NCBI GenBank assembly: GCA_017608525.1 | Contig: JAFCFS010000002.1 | Span: 1 to 40,669, forward strand | Direction: 5' to 3' | Source of the DNA: Candidatus Woesearchaeota archaeon | GTDB taxonomy: Archaea > Nanobdellota > Nanobdellia > SCGC-AAA011-G17 > GW2011-AR17 | DNA length: 40,669 nucleotides | Shown: positions 1 to 7,955 of the stretch, one piece after another | Numbering within the stretch: the first letter of the stretch is position 1 | Layout: every line of letters starts with the position of its first letter | Made by a program: the position numbers and the translations under genes | Notes under the pieces: generated by a model | Databases searched by the model: none | What the model was told of the DNA's origin: nothing | Seen by the model: the letters and a program-made list of their open reading frames with translations, nothing else

Positions 1-10
1 AAATATTTTT

Positions 11-1126
11 ATGAAGATAGATGAAAAAGAACTCATTAGTCTTCTTTCTTCTCTTATAAAACAAAAAACGATTAATCCACCAGGAAATGAGTTCCTTGTT
101 GCAAAAATTGTTGAAAAATATTTTAGGAAGAATAAGATAAAATACAAGAAATACGAGAAAATTAAAGGAAGAACAAATCTGCTTGGGTTTATAGGAAAAG
201 GAAGGCCCAGCATAATGATTGCCTGCCATGCAGATGTTGTTCCTCCTGGAAAGGGTTGGAAAACTGATCCATTCAAACCAGTAATTAAAAATGGAAAGAT
301 CTTTGGTAGGGGTGCGGCAGACAATAAAGGGCCTCTAGCAGCAATGCTTGTGCTTGGAAAATTGCTTAAGAAAATAGAGAATCAATTAAAAGGAAGTGTA
401 ATTCTCGCCGTTGTTGCAGATGAAGAAAAGGGGTCAAAGTTTGGTATGTTATATTTGCTTGAAAATGGAATAATTAAACCAGATTATGCCATAATTCCAG
501 ATGTAGAAGGGAATATGAAAAAAATAATTATAGGCGAAAAAGGACTTATTCATATTAGAGTTACTGTTACAGGAAAACAAGCACACGCCTCAACCCCAAA
601 ATCAGGAATTAATGCAATTTATTTAATGAGCGATTTCATTGAGAAGCTTAAAAAATTCAAATTTAAATATAAGCCACACAAACTTTTTTCTCCACCAACT
701 TTAAATGTTGGAAAAATTTCTGGTGGTGTTGCACCGAATGTTGTTCCAGGAGAATGCGTTGCTGAAATAGACGTGAGGTATTTGCCATCACAAAATTATA
801 AAGAAATACTTAAAGAATTAAAAAATTTAGCTGGGAAAAATTTTAAGTTTGAAGTGATAATGCATGTGAAACCATCTGTAATTGAAGAGAAAAATATGCT
901 GCTGAATATTTTAATTAAGAACCTGAAAAAAATAGGGATACACCCGAAAATAAAAGGAATGGGGGGAGTAACAGTTTCTAAAAACCTAGTTCAAAAGGGA
1001 GTTATTTCTTTTGCGTTTGGCCCGGGCGATAAAGTTGCTCATACAGCTAACGAGTACATAAGAATAAAGGAACTAAAAAAATTTATCGAAGTTCTTTATT
1101 TAACAATTACTGAATTTTTAAAATAA
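11..1126 (+). CDS. M20 family metallopeptidase / ArgE-DapE-like deacylase
   Basis: Predicted cytoplasmic di-zinc amidohydrolase of the M20 family (succinyl-diaminopimelate desuccinylase, acetylornithine deacetylase, carboxypeptidase group). Visible metal and catalytic motifs: CHADVVPPG (His73, Asp75), GRGAADNKGP (bridging Asp104), ADEEKGS (catalytic Glu138 and metal Glu139), a probable Asp164 in IIPDVEG, and a late His in VAHTANEY. The 371-residue length fits the family, with the dimerisation lid domain between roughly residues 175 and 285. The ATG at 11 fits the expected N-terminus, although the frame is open to the window edge. Substrate cannot be read from sequence; peptide, acyl-amino acid or N-acetyl-lysine/ornithine are all possible. 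No linked biosynthetic genes are present. Confidence 0.88.
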   Translation: MKIDEKELISLLSSLIKQKTINPPGNEFLVAKIVEKYFRKNKIKYKKYEKIKGRTNLLGFIGKGRPSIMIACHADVVPPGKGWKTDPFKPVIKNGKIFGRGAADNKGPLAAMLVLGKLLKKIENQLKGSVILAVVADEEKGSKFGMLYLLENGIIKPDYAIIPDVEGNMKKIIIGEKGLIHIRVTVTGKQAHASTPKSGINAIYLMSDFIEKLKKFKFKYKPHKLFSPPTLNVGKISGGVAPNVVPGECVAEIDVRYLPSQNYKEILKELKNLAGKNFKFEVIMHVKPSVIEEKNMLLNILIKNLKKIGIHPKIKGMGGVTVSKNLVQKGVISFAFGPGDKVAHTANEYIRIKELKKFIEVLYLTITEFLK

Positions 1127-1196
1127 ATTTCTATAAAACTTATACTTTTACTTGTTAACCTTTTTAATTTAAAATCAAAAACTCATTAAAAAAACG

Positions 1197-1206
1197 ATAA
1201 ATATTT
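1197..1206 (+). promoter_or_regulatory. TATA-like promoter of the PAN-type ATPase gene
   Basis: The AT-rich element ATAAATATTT lies about 26-30 nt before the ATG at 1232. This spacing fits a leaderless archaeal transcript starting close to that ATG, and argues against the TTG at 1214 used in the ORF track. Confidence 0.6.
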
Positions 1207-1231
1207 AATTAAGTTGTATATTCAGAAATGC

Positions 1232-2365
1232 ATGGATAAGGTTTTAAAGCGTAAAAAAGAGGAGATGCTTTTTGTTCCTGAAGTTTTCTTCTTAAAAAAA
1301 GAAAATGAATCCCTAAAAAAAGAGATAAACAAGTTAAGGAGGGAATTGAACAAGTTTAAAAACAGCCCATTATTGGTTTGTGAATTAATTGACTTATTTA
1401 AGGATAAGGCTTTAATCAAAACAAACAATGGAAACCTTCTATATGTTGAAATTCTATCGCCACTTGAAAAAAGTTTGAAAAATGGAGATTTTGTTTTAGT
1501 TGAGCAAAGGTCCATGACTATTGTTGATGTTCTCAAGAATAAATCTTTGGAGGCAAATAAATTTTTAATGGTGGAAAAACCGAAAATCGATTGGAATGAT
1601 ATTGGTGGATTAGCAAACGAGATTAAGGAAATAAAGGAGGTTGTTGAACTTCCGCTAAAAAAACCGGGCTTGTTCAGGAAAGTTGGAATTGAGCCGCCGA
1701 GGGGGGTTTTACTTTACGGGCCATCAGGGTGTGGAAAAACTATGCTTGCCAAAGCTATAGCAAATTCAACAAATTCTACTTTTATAGAGATTGTTGCTTC
1801 GGAATTGGTTCAAAAGTATATTGGTGAAGGAGCAAAACTAGTTAAGAATGTTTTCAGGTTAGCAAGAGAAAACGCGCCAAGTATAATTTTTATAGACGAA
1901 ATTGATGCTATAGCTTCAAAAAGGTACTATGACGATATTTCTGGAGAAAAAGAAGTTCAAAGAACATTTATGCAGTTGCTTGCAGAAATTGATGGTTTTG
2001 ACCCTTTAGGGAATGTAAAGATAATAGGGGCAACAAATAGAATAGATGCTCTTGATCCGGCATTATTGAGACCGGGAAGGCTCGATAGACTTATAGAGGT
2101 AAAAATTCCTAACCAAAAAGGAAGGGAAGAGATATTTAAAATCTATACAAAAAAGATGAATCTAGGAAAAATAAATCTAAAGGAACTAGCTAAAATGACA
2201 AACCAATTTACAGGGGCTGAAATAAAAGCAGTTTGTACAGAAGCAGGATATTTTGCAATACGTGAAAATAGGACAGAAGTGAAGCAGGAAGATTTTGTTA
2301 AGGCTATAAATAAAGTAAAGGAAATTGAAGAGGAAAACAAGGAGTACATGAAGGTATTTGGCTAG
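1232..2365 (+). CDS. pan: Proteasome-activating nucleotidase (PAN)-like AAA ATPase
   Basis: AAA+ unfoldase predicted to feed substrates into the archaeal 20S proteasome. Order of parts: an N-terminal coiled coil (KKENESLKKEINKLRRELNK), an OB-like domain (LVCELIDLF...SMTIVDVL), then the AAA module with Walker A GPSGCGKT, Walker B IIFIDEID and the second region of homology ATNRIDALDPALLRPGRLDR, followed by the helical lid. I prefer the ATG at 1232 to the TTG at 1214 because of promoter spacing. At 377 residues it is shorter than the roughly 430 of typical PAN. The C-terminus is VFG, a phenylalanine version of the HbYX gate-opening motif. A Cdc48-like single-AAA protein is the alternative, but the coiled coil plus OB layout favours PAN. 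Confidence 0.87.
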   Translation: MDKVLKRKKEEMLFVPEVFFLKKENESLKKEINKLRRELNKFKNSPLLVCELIDLFKDKALIKTNNGNLLYVEILSPLEKSLKNGDFVLVEQRSMTIVDVLKNKSLEANKFLMVEKPKIDWNDIGGLANEIKEIKEVVELPLKKPGLFRKVGIEPPRGVLLYGPSGCGKTMLAKAIANSTNSTFIEIVASELVQKYIGEGAKLVKNVFRLARENAPSIIFIDEIDAIASKRYYDDISGEKEVQRTFMQLLAEIDGFDPLGNVKIIGATNRIDALDPALLRPGRLDRLIEVKIPNQKGREEIFKIYTKKMNLGKINLKELAKMTNQFTGAEIKAVCTEAGYFAIRENRTEVKQEDFVKAINKVKEIEEENKEYMKVFG

Positions 2366-3087
2366 TAATCTCTATTTTTTAGTGTTTCTATAACAAGTTG
2401 CGCCAATCCTTTCTTGTTAAAAATTATATTTTTTAGATTTGCTCCCCTTTTAAGTTCTCCATTTTTAAAATGAATATACGTTAATCCATAATAGTTTCCT
2501 TCATTTAAATTCTCTACAAGTTTTAGTTCCTCTTCGATACTTTTTTTTGAAGGACAAAGAAATTCACAGCTTTCGAAAATGTCATCTGTTGTTTCATAAA
2601 CTTTCCACGCACCATCTTCTTTGTACTCTACCCAACGGTGAGCCCCAGAAACATCCTCAGTTGAAACATACCCGGTTACTAGCCTAACTTTATCCTTTAG
2701 ATGATTAAGGCCCAATTTTTCTACAATATACAAATAATTGCTATAAACAAAAATTGAATAAAAACTACAGTCAGCTTCCCCTTTTTCAAAAGCATCCCTT
2801 CGTTCTTTAAAGGGGAAATCTATGTGCGGAACATAGGTAAGATATTTTGCAGTTACTAGGTGTGCTAGTTTTAAAACCGATAATGGAGTTTTTAAGTCGT
2901 CTTTTAAAAATTTAAGATAGAGATCTGTCTTGCACAATTTTTGAATCTTCTTGCTTTTTATGGCCTTTTTAACATAGATTGGAGGTATAGAATAGTGAAT
3001 TAAAGGATATGCATAACGATCAAACAGAAAAAGTGAAAACAAAACATACAAGATTTTTTTCAATTTTTTTCTTTTCATGCATTTCAT
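2362..3087 (-). CDS. Membrane-anchored transglutaminase-like cysteine protein
   Basis: An N-terminal basic stretch and one hydrophobic helix (ILYVLFSLFLFDRYAYPLI) suggest membrane anchoring. The rest resembles the transglutaminase-like papain fold, with a candidate Cys-His-Asp triad in GEADCSFYS, GAHRWVEY and YETTDD. Family members act as proteases, peptide N-glycanase-like enzymes or binding domains, so the reaction here is unknown. Start choice is uncertain: Met1 at 3087 and Met4 at 3078 are both possible. The 3' end overlaps the end of the PAN-like gene by four bases in convergent orientation. Function beyond the fold is inference. Confidence 0.65.
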   Translation of the reverse strand: MKCMKRKKLKKILYVLFSLFLFDRYAYPLIHYSIPPIYVKKAIKSKKIQKLCKTDLYLKFLKDDLKTPLSVLKLAHLVTAKYLTYVPHIDFPFKERRDAFEKGEADCSFYSIFVYSNYLYIVEKLGLNHLKDKVRLVTGYVSTEDVSGAHRWVEYKEDGAWKVYETTDDIFESCEFLCPSKKSIEEELKLVENLNEGNYYGLTYIHFKNGELKRGANLKNIIFNKKGLAQLVIETLKNRDY

Positions 3088-3129
3088 TTTTGCGTTTCAT
3101 TTTTTAAAAGTTTTCCAAATTTAGCAAAT

Positions 3130-3139
3130 TTTTTATATG
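3130..3139 (+). promoter_or_regulatory. TATA-like promoter of the ureohydrolase-thpR pair
   Basis: TTTTTATATG is centred about 26 nt before the ATG at 3160, the spacing expected for a leaderless archaeal transcript. It probably drives the overlapping pair 3160-4490. Confidence 0.55.
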
Positions 3140-3159
3140 TTTTTTATTCTGATTTTCTT

Positions 3160-3942
3160 ATGAAGGTTATTAAAATACCAATATCAAAAGGAGCGTTGGG
3201 AAAAAATGACGGTTGCGAAAAAGCTCCTGATTTTGTTGTTAAAAAATTTACTGAAGAAATATGGTGTAAAGAATCTGAAGATATCTTGCCGAAAATAGAA
3301 GTTGGAAATGTAGAAACAGTTGGAGATTTAAAAAAAGATCACGAAACAATTTACAAAAAAGCAAAGGAAAATGGATATCCAGCATTTTACATAGGAGGGG
3401 ACCATTCAATAACATATCCTTTATTTAAGGCATTCTCTGAAAATTTTGAAAACCCTGGATTGATAGTTTTTGATGCACACCCCGATGTCTACAAAGAGCA
3501 CGATTTTGTTACACATCAAGATTGGTTATTCTACTTAGTTGAGGAGGGAACCCTAAAAAAAGAAAACATTGTTTTGGTTGGTTTAAGAAATTGGGATCCA
3601 AAAGAGATAGAGTTTCTAAAAAATATGAAAATTGCATATTTTACAGCCAAAAATATTTTTAAAAATGTAGAAAATGTTTGCGATTTTTTGATGGAAAAGG
3701 CGAGAAGCTTTGATGGGTTTTATTTAAGCATAGACATAGATAGCATCGATCCTGCATTTGCTCCCGGAACTGGTTATATAGAGCCTGCAGGATTGAGTTC
3801 AAGAGAATTATTGTATTTTGTCCAGAGACTAAAAATATTAAAGAATCTTTTTGCAATAGATTTGGTTGAGATAAATCCAGATAAGGATATTAACGAATTA
3901 ACAATTAAACTCGGCGCCAGAATTTTGGGTGAATTGATATGA
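3160..3942 (+). CDS. speB: Ureohydrolase (agmatinase/arginase family)
   Basis: Di-manganese hydrolase that releases urea from a guanidino substrate. All core metal motifs are present: GGDHS (79-83), DAHPD (105-109) and SIDIDSIDP followed by FAPGTGYIEPAGLSSRE. The 260-residue length is slightly short for agmatinase. Agmatinase in polyamine synthesis is the commonest archaeal role, but arginase, formimidoylglutamase or another guanidino substrate cannot be excluded from motifs, so the symbol is tentative. The gene overlaps thpR by four bases (ATGA), suggesting translational coupling rather than a shared pathway. Confidence 0.85.
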   Translation: MKVIKIPISKGALGKNDGCEKAPDFVVKKFTEEIWCKESEDILPKIEVGNVETVGDLKKDHETIYKKAKENGYPAFYIGGDHSITYPLFKAFSENFENPGLIVFDAHPDVYKEHDFVTHQDWLFYLVEEGTLKKENIVLVGLRNWDPKEIEFLKNMKIAYFTAKNIFKNVENVCDFLMEKARSFDGFYLSIDIDSIDPAFAPGTGYIEPAGLSSRELLYFVQRLKILKNLFAIDLVEINPDKDINELTIKLGARILGELI

Positions 3943-4490
3943 GGCTATTTATTTCAATAGAACTGCCGAAAGAGATTAGAGATTATCTTGAAGAACTTAA
4001 GTCTACACTAAGGAGACTTCCAGCAAAAATTAAATGGGTTGCAAAGAAAAATTTACACATAACTCTAAAATTTCTTGGGGAAGTTGAGGATAAAAAAATT
4101 GAAATCTTAAAAAAAAGGTTAGAAAATATTAAAACAAACCCATTTGAGATAGAACTTAGCAGAATAGGTTTTTTTCCGAGTAGCAATTATATAAGAGTAA
4201 TATGGGTTGGTGTTATACCTGAAGAGAACGTTATAAGACTCCAAAGAATGATTGATGGGGAATTAATTGACATGTTTCCAGGAGAGCAAAGATTCGAAGC
4301 GCACATAACAATAGGAAGGGTAAAATTCATAAAGGACAGGGAAAAATTCGTTAAAGAACTCAGCGATGTTCGAATTAAAAATATAAAATTCCGCGTGAAT
4401 AATTTTAAATTGATGAAGAGCACTCTAAGAAGGGAAGGACCAATCTATGAAGAGATTGCATCATTTGAGCTTAAAAATTTTCATCAATAA
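3939..4490 (+). CDS. thpR: RNA 2',3'-cyclic phosphodiesterase (2H family, ThpR/LigT)
   Basis: 2H phosphoesterase of the ThpR/LigT group, which opens 2',3'-cyclic phosphate RNA ends to 2'-phosphate and can ligate tRNA halves through 2'-5' bonds in vitro. The two signature HxT motifs are present: HITLKFLG (His40, Thr42) and HITIGRV (His122, Thr124). The 183-residue length matches the family. The start overlaps the preceding ureohydrolase by ATGA. The 3' end overlaps the convergent nuclease gene by 20 bases. Confidence 0.92.
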   Translation: MRLFISIELPKEIRDYLEELKSTLRRLPAKIKWVAKKNLHITLKFLGEVEDKKIEILKKRLENIKTNPFEIELSRIGFFPSSNYIRVIWVGVIPEENVIRLQRMIDGELIDMFPGEQRFEAHITIGRVKFIKDREKFVKELSDVRIKNIKFRVNNFKLMKSTLRREGPIYEEIASFELKNFHQ

Positions 4491-5100
4491 CTTTAGTTAT
4501 TTCTTCAGCTTTTTTCTTTCCTATTTTCTCAACCTTCATCAAATCTTCCTTTTTTGCATTAAATAAATTTTTAATACTCTTGAATTCTTTTAGCAATTTT
4601 TTAGCAAGCTTCGGCCCTATTCCGGGAAGTGACTCAACAACCAATTGCTGCCTTTCCTTCAAACTTAGTGGTTTCCTTTTTGCAAGAATTCCGAATTCCT
4701 CTTTTTGACGAGATTTTCTTTTTGCTATTGTATACAAAAGTGATGCAGTATCCCTATAATTTCTGGTAGGAATTATGGGTATTTTAAAATCTATAGCTAT
4801 TGAAGCCAACATCCCTCTTATAGCGTTTGGGTGGAGACTTCTTATAGTGTAAATATTATCTTCCCCTTCGATAATAAGGATAGCACTTTCGAAATTCTCT
4901 TTAAGCATCCCTAACTGCCTGATAAGCCTTTTGTCTACTATTGAATTAACAAAATCCTGAATAGTTTTTCTTTCAATTGCTGTATCTCCTATTATGAAAT
5001 CGGCCAAATCTAATTTTTTATACTCTATTACAATTCCCTTCTTTGCCAGTTCCTTTCCTATCCCCGAGCTTCTTTCCCTTTTATCAATTATGACCTTCAC
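4471..5100 (-). CDS. XPF/ERCC4-type structure-specific nuclease, helicase-less
   Basis: Nuclease that cuts branched DNA at forks, flaps or crossovers. The ERCC4 domain occupies roughly residues 1-130, with active-site motif GDTAIERKTIQD (Asp39, Glu43, Arg44, Lys45). A tandem helix-hairpin-helix DNA-binding domain follows (LPGIGPKLAKKLL and VEKIGKKKAEEI). This equals the C-terminal half of euryarchaeal Hef, or crenarchaeal XPF, at 209 residues. Translation starts at GTG (5098-5100). The matching Hef-type helicase lies 1 kb away as a separate gene (6121-7629). I see no clear C-terminal PIP box of the kind found in crenarchaeal XPF. Confidence 0.9.
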   Translation of the reverse strand: MKVIIDKRERSSGIGKELAKKGIVIEYKKLDLADFIIGDTAIERKTIQDFVNSIVDKRLIRQLGMLKENFESAILIIEGEDNIYTIRSLHPNAIRGMLASIAIDFKIPIIPTRNYRDTASLLYTIAKRKSRQKEEFGILAKRKPLSLKERQQLVVESLPGIGPKLAKKLLKEFKSIKNLFNAKKEDLMKVEKIGKKKAEEITKVIDENF

Positions 5101-5122
5101 AAAACTTCAATTTTTTGAGAAA

Positions 5123-5136
5123 TTTTATAAATATTT
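5123..5136. promoter_or_regulatory. Shared near-palindromic TATA element for two divergent genes
   Basis: The run TTTATAAATATTT reads as a TATA box on both strands. It is about 24 nt from the GTG start at 5153 on the plus strand and about 27 nt from the GTG start at 5100 on the minus strand. Both genes would be leaderless with GTG starts. Confidence 0.5.
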
Positions 5137-5152
5137 CCAAATTCTGTTTCAT

Positions 5153-6124
5153 GTGTATAGAAAATTTAAGAAGTTTGGTCTGGTAGCTGTAACATCAATA
5201 ATGTTTGGTGGCTGTATTAAACACATCGATCTATATTTAAAAAACGATTGTAGAATGGCTTGCAAAAAGAAAAACAAAAAAGAGGGCCTCCTAAGGAAAA
5301 TAATTAACCCATTTCTTGAGATATTTGATGATTATGAAAAAAGAACACTTTATTTGAAATCTGATTCAACTCTCGAAGAACTTGTTAATGGAAAAAACTA
5401 TAGGGATAAGGTAAGGATAAAATTTTACGGTACTTTCGGAGGTTTTATTGGTCCATTAAGGGAATATTTTCTGAAGGATTTGGTTGAGATGGCAATAATA
5501 TACAAAGATGATGTTTTGCTTCTTGACGCTGGCTCCATTGATGTTGTTTGTGATAGAGAAGTTTTTAATGAAATTGATGCCATACTTATTTCACATACAC
5601 ATTTTGATCACATCTGGCATCTTTACGGAGTATATAAAAATTTGAGAAAGGAGGGAAAAGAGGTTAAAATTTATTCCCCTCAAAAAGTTCCTTTCTGGAA
5701 TCTGGCTAAAAATGTATCAACCAATATACCAAAGAAAATTAAATCTTTTGAAATAGAATACATAGAAACAAAGCATGATATAAAATGCTACGCCTATAAA
5801 ATTAAGGTAAATGGAAAAGTCATTGGGTATACAGGTGATACGGCCTATTTTGAAGAGTTGGCAGATTTCTTTAAAGATGCGGATGTAATAATAACTGAGG
5901 CAAGTTTGTTAGAAAAGCCAAGGCATATTGATGAAAAGATGGGGATATTTAATAGGCATATGAGTCCACAGTCTGTTATTAAACTTGCAAAAAAAGCAAA
6001 TCCGAAACTCATTGTTTTAACACACTTCAATAATCTCTCACCGAAAAAATTTAAAAAAGCAGTTGAAAAAGAATTCGAAAGAGTAATATACGCTACAAAT
6101 GGGTTAGAATTAATAATTGATTAA
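5153..6124 (+). CDS. Metallo-beta-lactamase-fold hydrolase with possible lipoprotein signal
   Basis: MBL-fold protein with the HxHxDH motif HTHFDH (first His near residue 148), GYTGDTAYF, a MSPQS stretch after a His, and LTHFNN, resembling RNase Z-like or phosphodiesterase-like members. The ORF track starts at 4994, but that would run through the divergent nuclease gene. GTG at 5153 is better placed after the TATA box. From that start the protein begins MYRKFKKFGLVAVTSIMFGGC, a basic region plus hydrophobic core ending in a lipobox-like FGGC, which would put it outside the membrane. The alternative is a cytoplasmic enzyme starting at ATG 5201. Residues about 25-85 match nothing I know. Confidence 0.75.
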   Translation: MYRKFKKFGLVAVTSIMFGGCIKHIDLYLKNDCRMACKKKNKKEGLLRKIINPFLEIFDDYEKRTLYLKSDSTLEELVNGKNYRDKVRIKFYGTFGGFIGPLREYFLKDLVEMAIIYKDDVLLLDAGSIDVVCDREVFNEIDAILISHTHFDHIWHLYGVYKNLRKEGKEVKIYSPQKVPFWNLAKNVSTNIPKKIKSFEIEYIETKHDIKCYAYKIKVNGKVIGYTGDTAYFEELADFFKDADVIITEASLLEKPRHIDEKMGIFNRHMSPQSVIKLAKKANPKLIVLTHFNNLSPKKFKKAVEKEFERVIYATNGLELIID

Positions 6125-7629
6125 AAGAAATCCAATAGATTTAGTTTTCTTGCTTCCCTTTCCTTCCCCATCTTTTTTAAAACAGACCTCATTAATTTTT
6201 CCTTTCTCTTTGCGCTCCAATAATAGGCTTGATCTCTGCTATTTTTTGTCATAAGAAAGATTATTTTTCCACTCTGTGTCCTTCCAACCCTGCCTATTCT
6301 TTGTATCTTTCTTATTTCGCTTGGAACAATGTCGAAAAATATTGCAACTTTCGCACTTGTTACATCAAGGCCTTCCTCTATGATGCATGTCCCAACAAGG
6401 ATATTGTATTTGCCATTTGCGAAATCTCTCAGCCTTTCAATTTGTTCCTTTTGAGTCATTCCCTCCCTTTGTCCAACAAGCTTAACTGGTTTTACATTTT
6501 TAATTTTTGAGAGTACTTTGACAATCTCTTCAACTGTTGTTCTATAATTTGCAAAAATCATTATTTTTGTGTTTTTATCCCTTTCAAATTCCTTTTTAAC
6601 AATTTCTATGAGCTTTTCCATTTTAGGATGGTTTATCCCTTTATCTAAGAGTTTTTTTGTTAAAGCTTTTGCCTCTATTACATTCTTATCAAAATTAATG
6701 CATGTTGCAGTTCTTCCAACCCCCTTCTCCAGTTTTTCCCAGTATTCTTGTAATGGAATTAAACCTTGGGTTTCTAGAAGTTCGGAAGCATAGCTCAATT
6801 TCAGTGCTTGGCTTGTTAGAGAAATTGCAGAATAATACGCTTTATAACCTTTCTTTACCTTCTTTAAAAACTCATTTTGGTAAACAATTAAATCTTTTTT
6901 TGTTATTTGGCTTGGAGCTTTATTTACATCAAAATTTTTTAATTTTTCAACCCTTTCTTTATAACTTTTTTTAATCAATTTATTTATTTTTTTCATTCCT
7001 TCTGGCAATTCAATCGGTACCCACTCGAACACTTTCTCCTTTATATAATATTTAAGGTCCTCATCTCTTTCAGTTCTTATTTCAACAGCATCTATTCCCA
7101 AATTACTGCAAATTTCATCTATTTTTTCTTTTGTCCCGCCAGGAGAAGCTGTAAGCGCAAGAACCTTAAATTCTCTTGCTTGTCTTTTATACTCATTAGC
7201 TATATAAACATATGCATAATCTTGAACACCATGATGTGCTTCGTCAAATACTACAAGGCTTACATTGCTTAAACTTATTCTTCCTTCAACTAAATCATTT
7301 TTTATGCATTGAGGTGTTGAAAAAACAAGCCTTGAGTTTTCCCAAATTTTTTTTCTGTTTTTTGGTTTGATTTTTCCAGTTATCAAAGCAAATTCTTTTT
7401 TTTCCAAATTTATGTAATTCTTAAAAGTTGTGTAATGTTGCGCTACTAAAGGCCTTGATGGAGCAAGCACCAATATTTTTGACTTTGGATATTTCTTTAT
7501 TCTTTCTATAGCAAGCAAAACAGCAATCAAAGTCTTTCCTGTTCCTGTTGGCAAAACAACCAAACAATTATTTTTTATGCATGTGTTTAGTATATTTTCT
7601 TGGTAAAGTCTCGGTTTTGGTGTATGCAT
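6121..7629 (-). CDS. hef: Hef/FANCM-type SF2 DNA helicase without nuclease domain
   Basis: Fork-remodelling helicase of the Hef/FANCM/Mph1 group. Motifs in order: Walker A LPTGTGKT (26-33), DEAHHG (DEAH at 129-132), LTASPGG, a helical insert (about 200-310) between the two RecA lobes as in Hef, then GTCIIEEGLDV and QRIGRVGRT. At 502 residues it lacks the ERCC4 nuclease that is fused in euryarchaeal Hef; that half is encoded separately at 4471-5100. Its end overlaps the convergent MBL gene by four bases. ATG at 7629 sits about 23 nt from a TATA-like element shared with a divergent gene. Confidence 0.9.
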   Translation of the reverse strand: MHTPKPRLYQENILNTCIKNNCLVVLPTGTGKTLIAVLLAIERIKKYPKSKILVLAPSRPLVAQHYTTFKNYINLEKKEFALITGKIKPKNRKKIWENSRLVFSTPQCIKNDLVEGRISLSNVSLVVFDEAHHGVQDYAYVYIANEYKRQAREFKVLALTASPGGTKEKIDEICSNLGIDAVEIRTERDEDLKYYIKEKVFEWVPIELPEGMKKINKLIKKSYKERVEKLKNFDVNKAPSQITKKDLIVYQNEFLKKVKKGYKAYYSAISLTSQALKLSYASELLETQGLIPLQEYWEKLEKGVGRTATCINFDKNVIEAKALTKKLLDKGINHPKMEKLIEIVKKEFERDKNTKIMIFANYRTTVEEIVKVLSKIKNVKPVKLVGQREGMTQKEQIERLRDFANGKYNILVGTCIIEEGLDVTSAKVAIFFDIVPSEIRKIQRIGRVGRTQSGKIIFLMTKNSRDQAYYWSAKRKEKLMRSVLKKMGKEREARKLNLLDFF

Positions 7630-7640
7630 GAATCTAACTT

Positions 7641-7660
7641 ATAAAAATATTTATATAAAT
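7641..7660. promoter_or_regulatory. Bidirectional TATA region
   Basis: ATAAAAATATTTATATAAAT contains a TATA-like box facing left (about 23 nt from the helicase start at 7629) and one facing right (about 25 nt from the ATG at 7680). The whole intergenic space is only 50 bases. Confidence 0.5.
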
Positions 7661-7679
7661 TTTCTCTTTATTTTTTAAT

Positions 7680-7955
7680 ATGCTAACCAGACTTTTGGCA
7701 TTCATGGATTTAATGACAGCTTTAGTGCTATTTTCTTTAAGCCATACTTCTGAAAGAGTTTTTATTATTTTGGCTTGGGTTTGTGTGTGTTACGTACTTT
7801 TCAAGGGATTGATTTTTTTAAGATCTTTTGCAAGCATAATAGATTTATTTTCCATACCATTTATCATCCTTGCGATTTTCAGTAGCTACAGCATAATCAC
7901 TTACCTGTTTGTCATATGGTTTTTGCAGAAATCAATATTGAGTTTTATTTCTTAG
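7680..7955 (+). CDS. Small three-helix membrane protein, unknown
   Basis: A 91-residue hydrophobic protein with about three predicted membrane helices and few charged residues. I do not recognise it. Support for a real gene comes from its correctly spaced TATA box, an open frame filling the gap, and an end that overlaps the convergent SPFH gene by only 11 bases. The arrangement of two Arg/Lys positions between helices suggests an integral membrane protein rather than a secreted one. No partner can be inferred from context. Confidence 0.55.
   Translation: MLTRLLAFMDLMTALVLFSLSHTSERVFIILAWVCVCYVLFKGLIFLRSFASIIDLFSIPFIILAIFSSYSIITYLFVIWFLQKSILSFIS

Noticed and set aside
4994-5152. ORF-track N-terminal extension of the MBL gene
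   Set aside because: It would run through the divergent nuclease gene, and a properly spaced TATA box points to GTG 5153.
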